From contig NZ_CP139979.1 of assembly GCF_034424525.1 (NCBI RefSeq), positions 2,251,501-2,315,500 on the forward strand: 64,000 nucleotides of DNA, read 5' to 3'. Source of the stretch: Sphingobium yanoikuyae. Lineage in GTDB: Bacteria; Pseudomonadota; Alphaproteobacteria; Sphingomonadales; Sphingomonadaceae. The translations under genes were made by a program, and so were the position numbers. Within the stretch, counting starts at the first letter, position 1. Each line of letters begins with the position of its first letter. Positions 63,477-64,000 of the stretch are shown here, piece after piece. The notes under the pieces were generated by a model, which was not told the origin of the DNA, ran no database searches, and saw only the letters and a list, made by a program, of their open reading frames with translations.

Positions 63477-64000
63477 TCAACCGATCAGCGCATCCACCAT
63501 CAGCTTGAGCCCCAACAGCACCATCAGCACATAGATGAGCGTATAGAAGCGCGCAGCGTCCACCCGCCGCACCAGCCATACCCCGGCAAAGGTCGAGACC
63601 ACCGCCACCGGCACCAGCAGCGCCGTCGCCATCAGATTGGCATGGGTGAACTGGCCCAGCGCAGCATAGGCGGGCACCTTCATCCAGTTCATGACAGCAA
63701 AGGCAACAGCCGTGGTGCCAACCAGCATGTCGCGTGGCAGCTTTTTGGGCAGCACCCACATCTGGAAGGGCGGCGATCCGGCATGGGCGATCTGGCTGGT
63801 GAAGCCGCTCGCGACGCCAAACAGCGTGCCGACCCAGCCCGGCGAGGTCGAGGGCAGGACGATCGCCCCGCCCCGCTCCACCCAGAGCCGCTGCAGCCCG
63901 AACAGGGTGGAAATGGCGCCAAGCGCGCCCAGCACCGCGGTTTCGGAAACCTGCGCCGCGAACCAGTAGCCCAGCCCGACGCCGATCGCCATGCCCGGCA
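63477..64000 (-). CDS. TSUP/TauE-SafE family transporter (C-terminal part)
   Basis: At least 174 residues; the frame is open through the window edge, so the N-terminus is missing (usual length is about 250). Hydrophobic segments alternate with short loops: GVGLGYWFAAQVSE, LGALGAISTLFGLQ, then the family motif GVASGFTSQIAHAGSPPFQMWVLPKKL in pieces, GTTAVAFAVMNWMKVPAY and LLVPVAVVSTFAGVWLVRRV. TSUP proteins move sulfite, sulfoacetate or similar anions. Substrate not known. Confidence 0.88.
   Translation of the reverse strand, partial: PGMAIGVGLGYWFAAQVSETAVLGALGAISTLFGLQRLWVERGGAIVLPSTSPGWVGTLFGVASGFTSQIAHAGSPPFQMWVLPKKLPRDMLVGTTAVAFAVMNWMKVPAYAALGQFTHANLMATALLVPVAVVSTFAGVWLVRRVDAARFYTLIYVLMVLLGLKLMVDALIG

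Overview
The window is a gene-dense, GC-rich chromosomal segment that looks like a sphingomonad alphaproteobacterium (Sphingobium/Sphingomonas type). The clues are the protein families and their sequences (TadE/TadG, DUF2490, DUF1285-NUDIX-cca order, otsB-GH15-otsA, TraB/GumN pairs), the palindromic CTCCCCGC-type intergenic repeat, and many ATGA/GTGA stop-start overlaps. This assignment is inference from style and homology by eye. No rRNA, CRISPR array or prophage is visible.

Layout. 1-5.4 kb: the end of a DUF481 outer-membrane protein, then an M20 hydrolase-astA-astB operon for arginine succinyl-pathway catabolism, a small membrane protein, and an unusual protein joining a Phd/YefM-like antitoxin fold to PAS domains. 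5.5-9.1 kb: TadE/TadG pilus proteins and cobyric acid synthase. 9.1-10.7 kb: two identical tRNA-Arg(ACG) genes flanking two very small genes, then a helix-hairpin-helix membrane protein. 10.7-16.5 kb (minus): ppdK, then glyQ-glyS; glyS carries an in-frame palindromic repeat insertion. 16.6-24.3 kb: a tandem pair of TraB/GumN proteins, rplY-pth, a choloylglycine-hydrolase-like Ntn enzyme with an outer-membrane protein, phosphoglucomutase and a DUF2490 protein. 24.3-25.8 kb: an isolated, less GC-rich gene for a probable two-domain cell-wall hydrolase.

26-33.9 kb: ychF, a DUF2167 membrane protein, a deoxyinosine glycosylase, two adjacent secreted phosphatase-type enzymes (NPP lipoprotein and PhoD), a MaoC dehydratase, a LysE exporter, MOSC and DUF2945 proteins. 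34-40.2 kb: a glycosyltransferase, rarA, an RNase H-fold protein, tRNA-Thr(TGT), and a DUF1800/DUF1501 pair. 40.3-43.3 kb: a large pyruvyltransferase-GT61 fusion, then a 549-base gap holding a probable structured RNA on the minus strand and two DnaA-box-like sites. 43.3-49.7 kb: small exported proteins, EVE, a 2-oxoglutarate oxygenase, folB, GNAT, and DUF1285-NUDIX-cca. 49.7-55.1 kb (minus): an EAL protein with a degenerate GGDEF, parC, an orphan CcdA-like antitoxin and a GcvA-like LysR regulator. 55.4-59.6 kb: the trehalose operon otsB-GH15-otsA, in which GH15 appears to lack a normal start codon. 59.7-64 kb: a Tat-exported aminotransferase-fold protein, a palindromic repeat, purC, a complete IS110-family element (IS1111 subgroup) that split the purC terminator, and a partial TSUP transporter.

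The most notable items are the IS1111-type element with subterminal inverted repeats and a probable bridge-RNA region; the structured RNA candidate at 42891-43066; the palindromic repeat translated within GlyS; the orphan CcdA next to parC; the Phd-PAS fusion; the NlpC/P60-like plus lysozyme-like protein; and the apparent AUC start of the GH15 gene.
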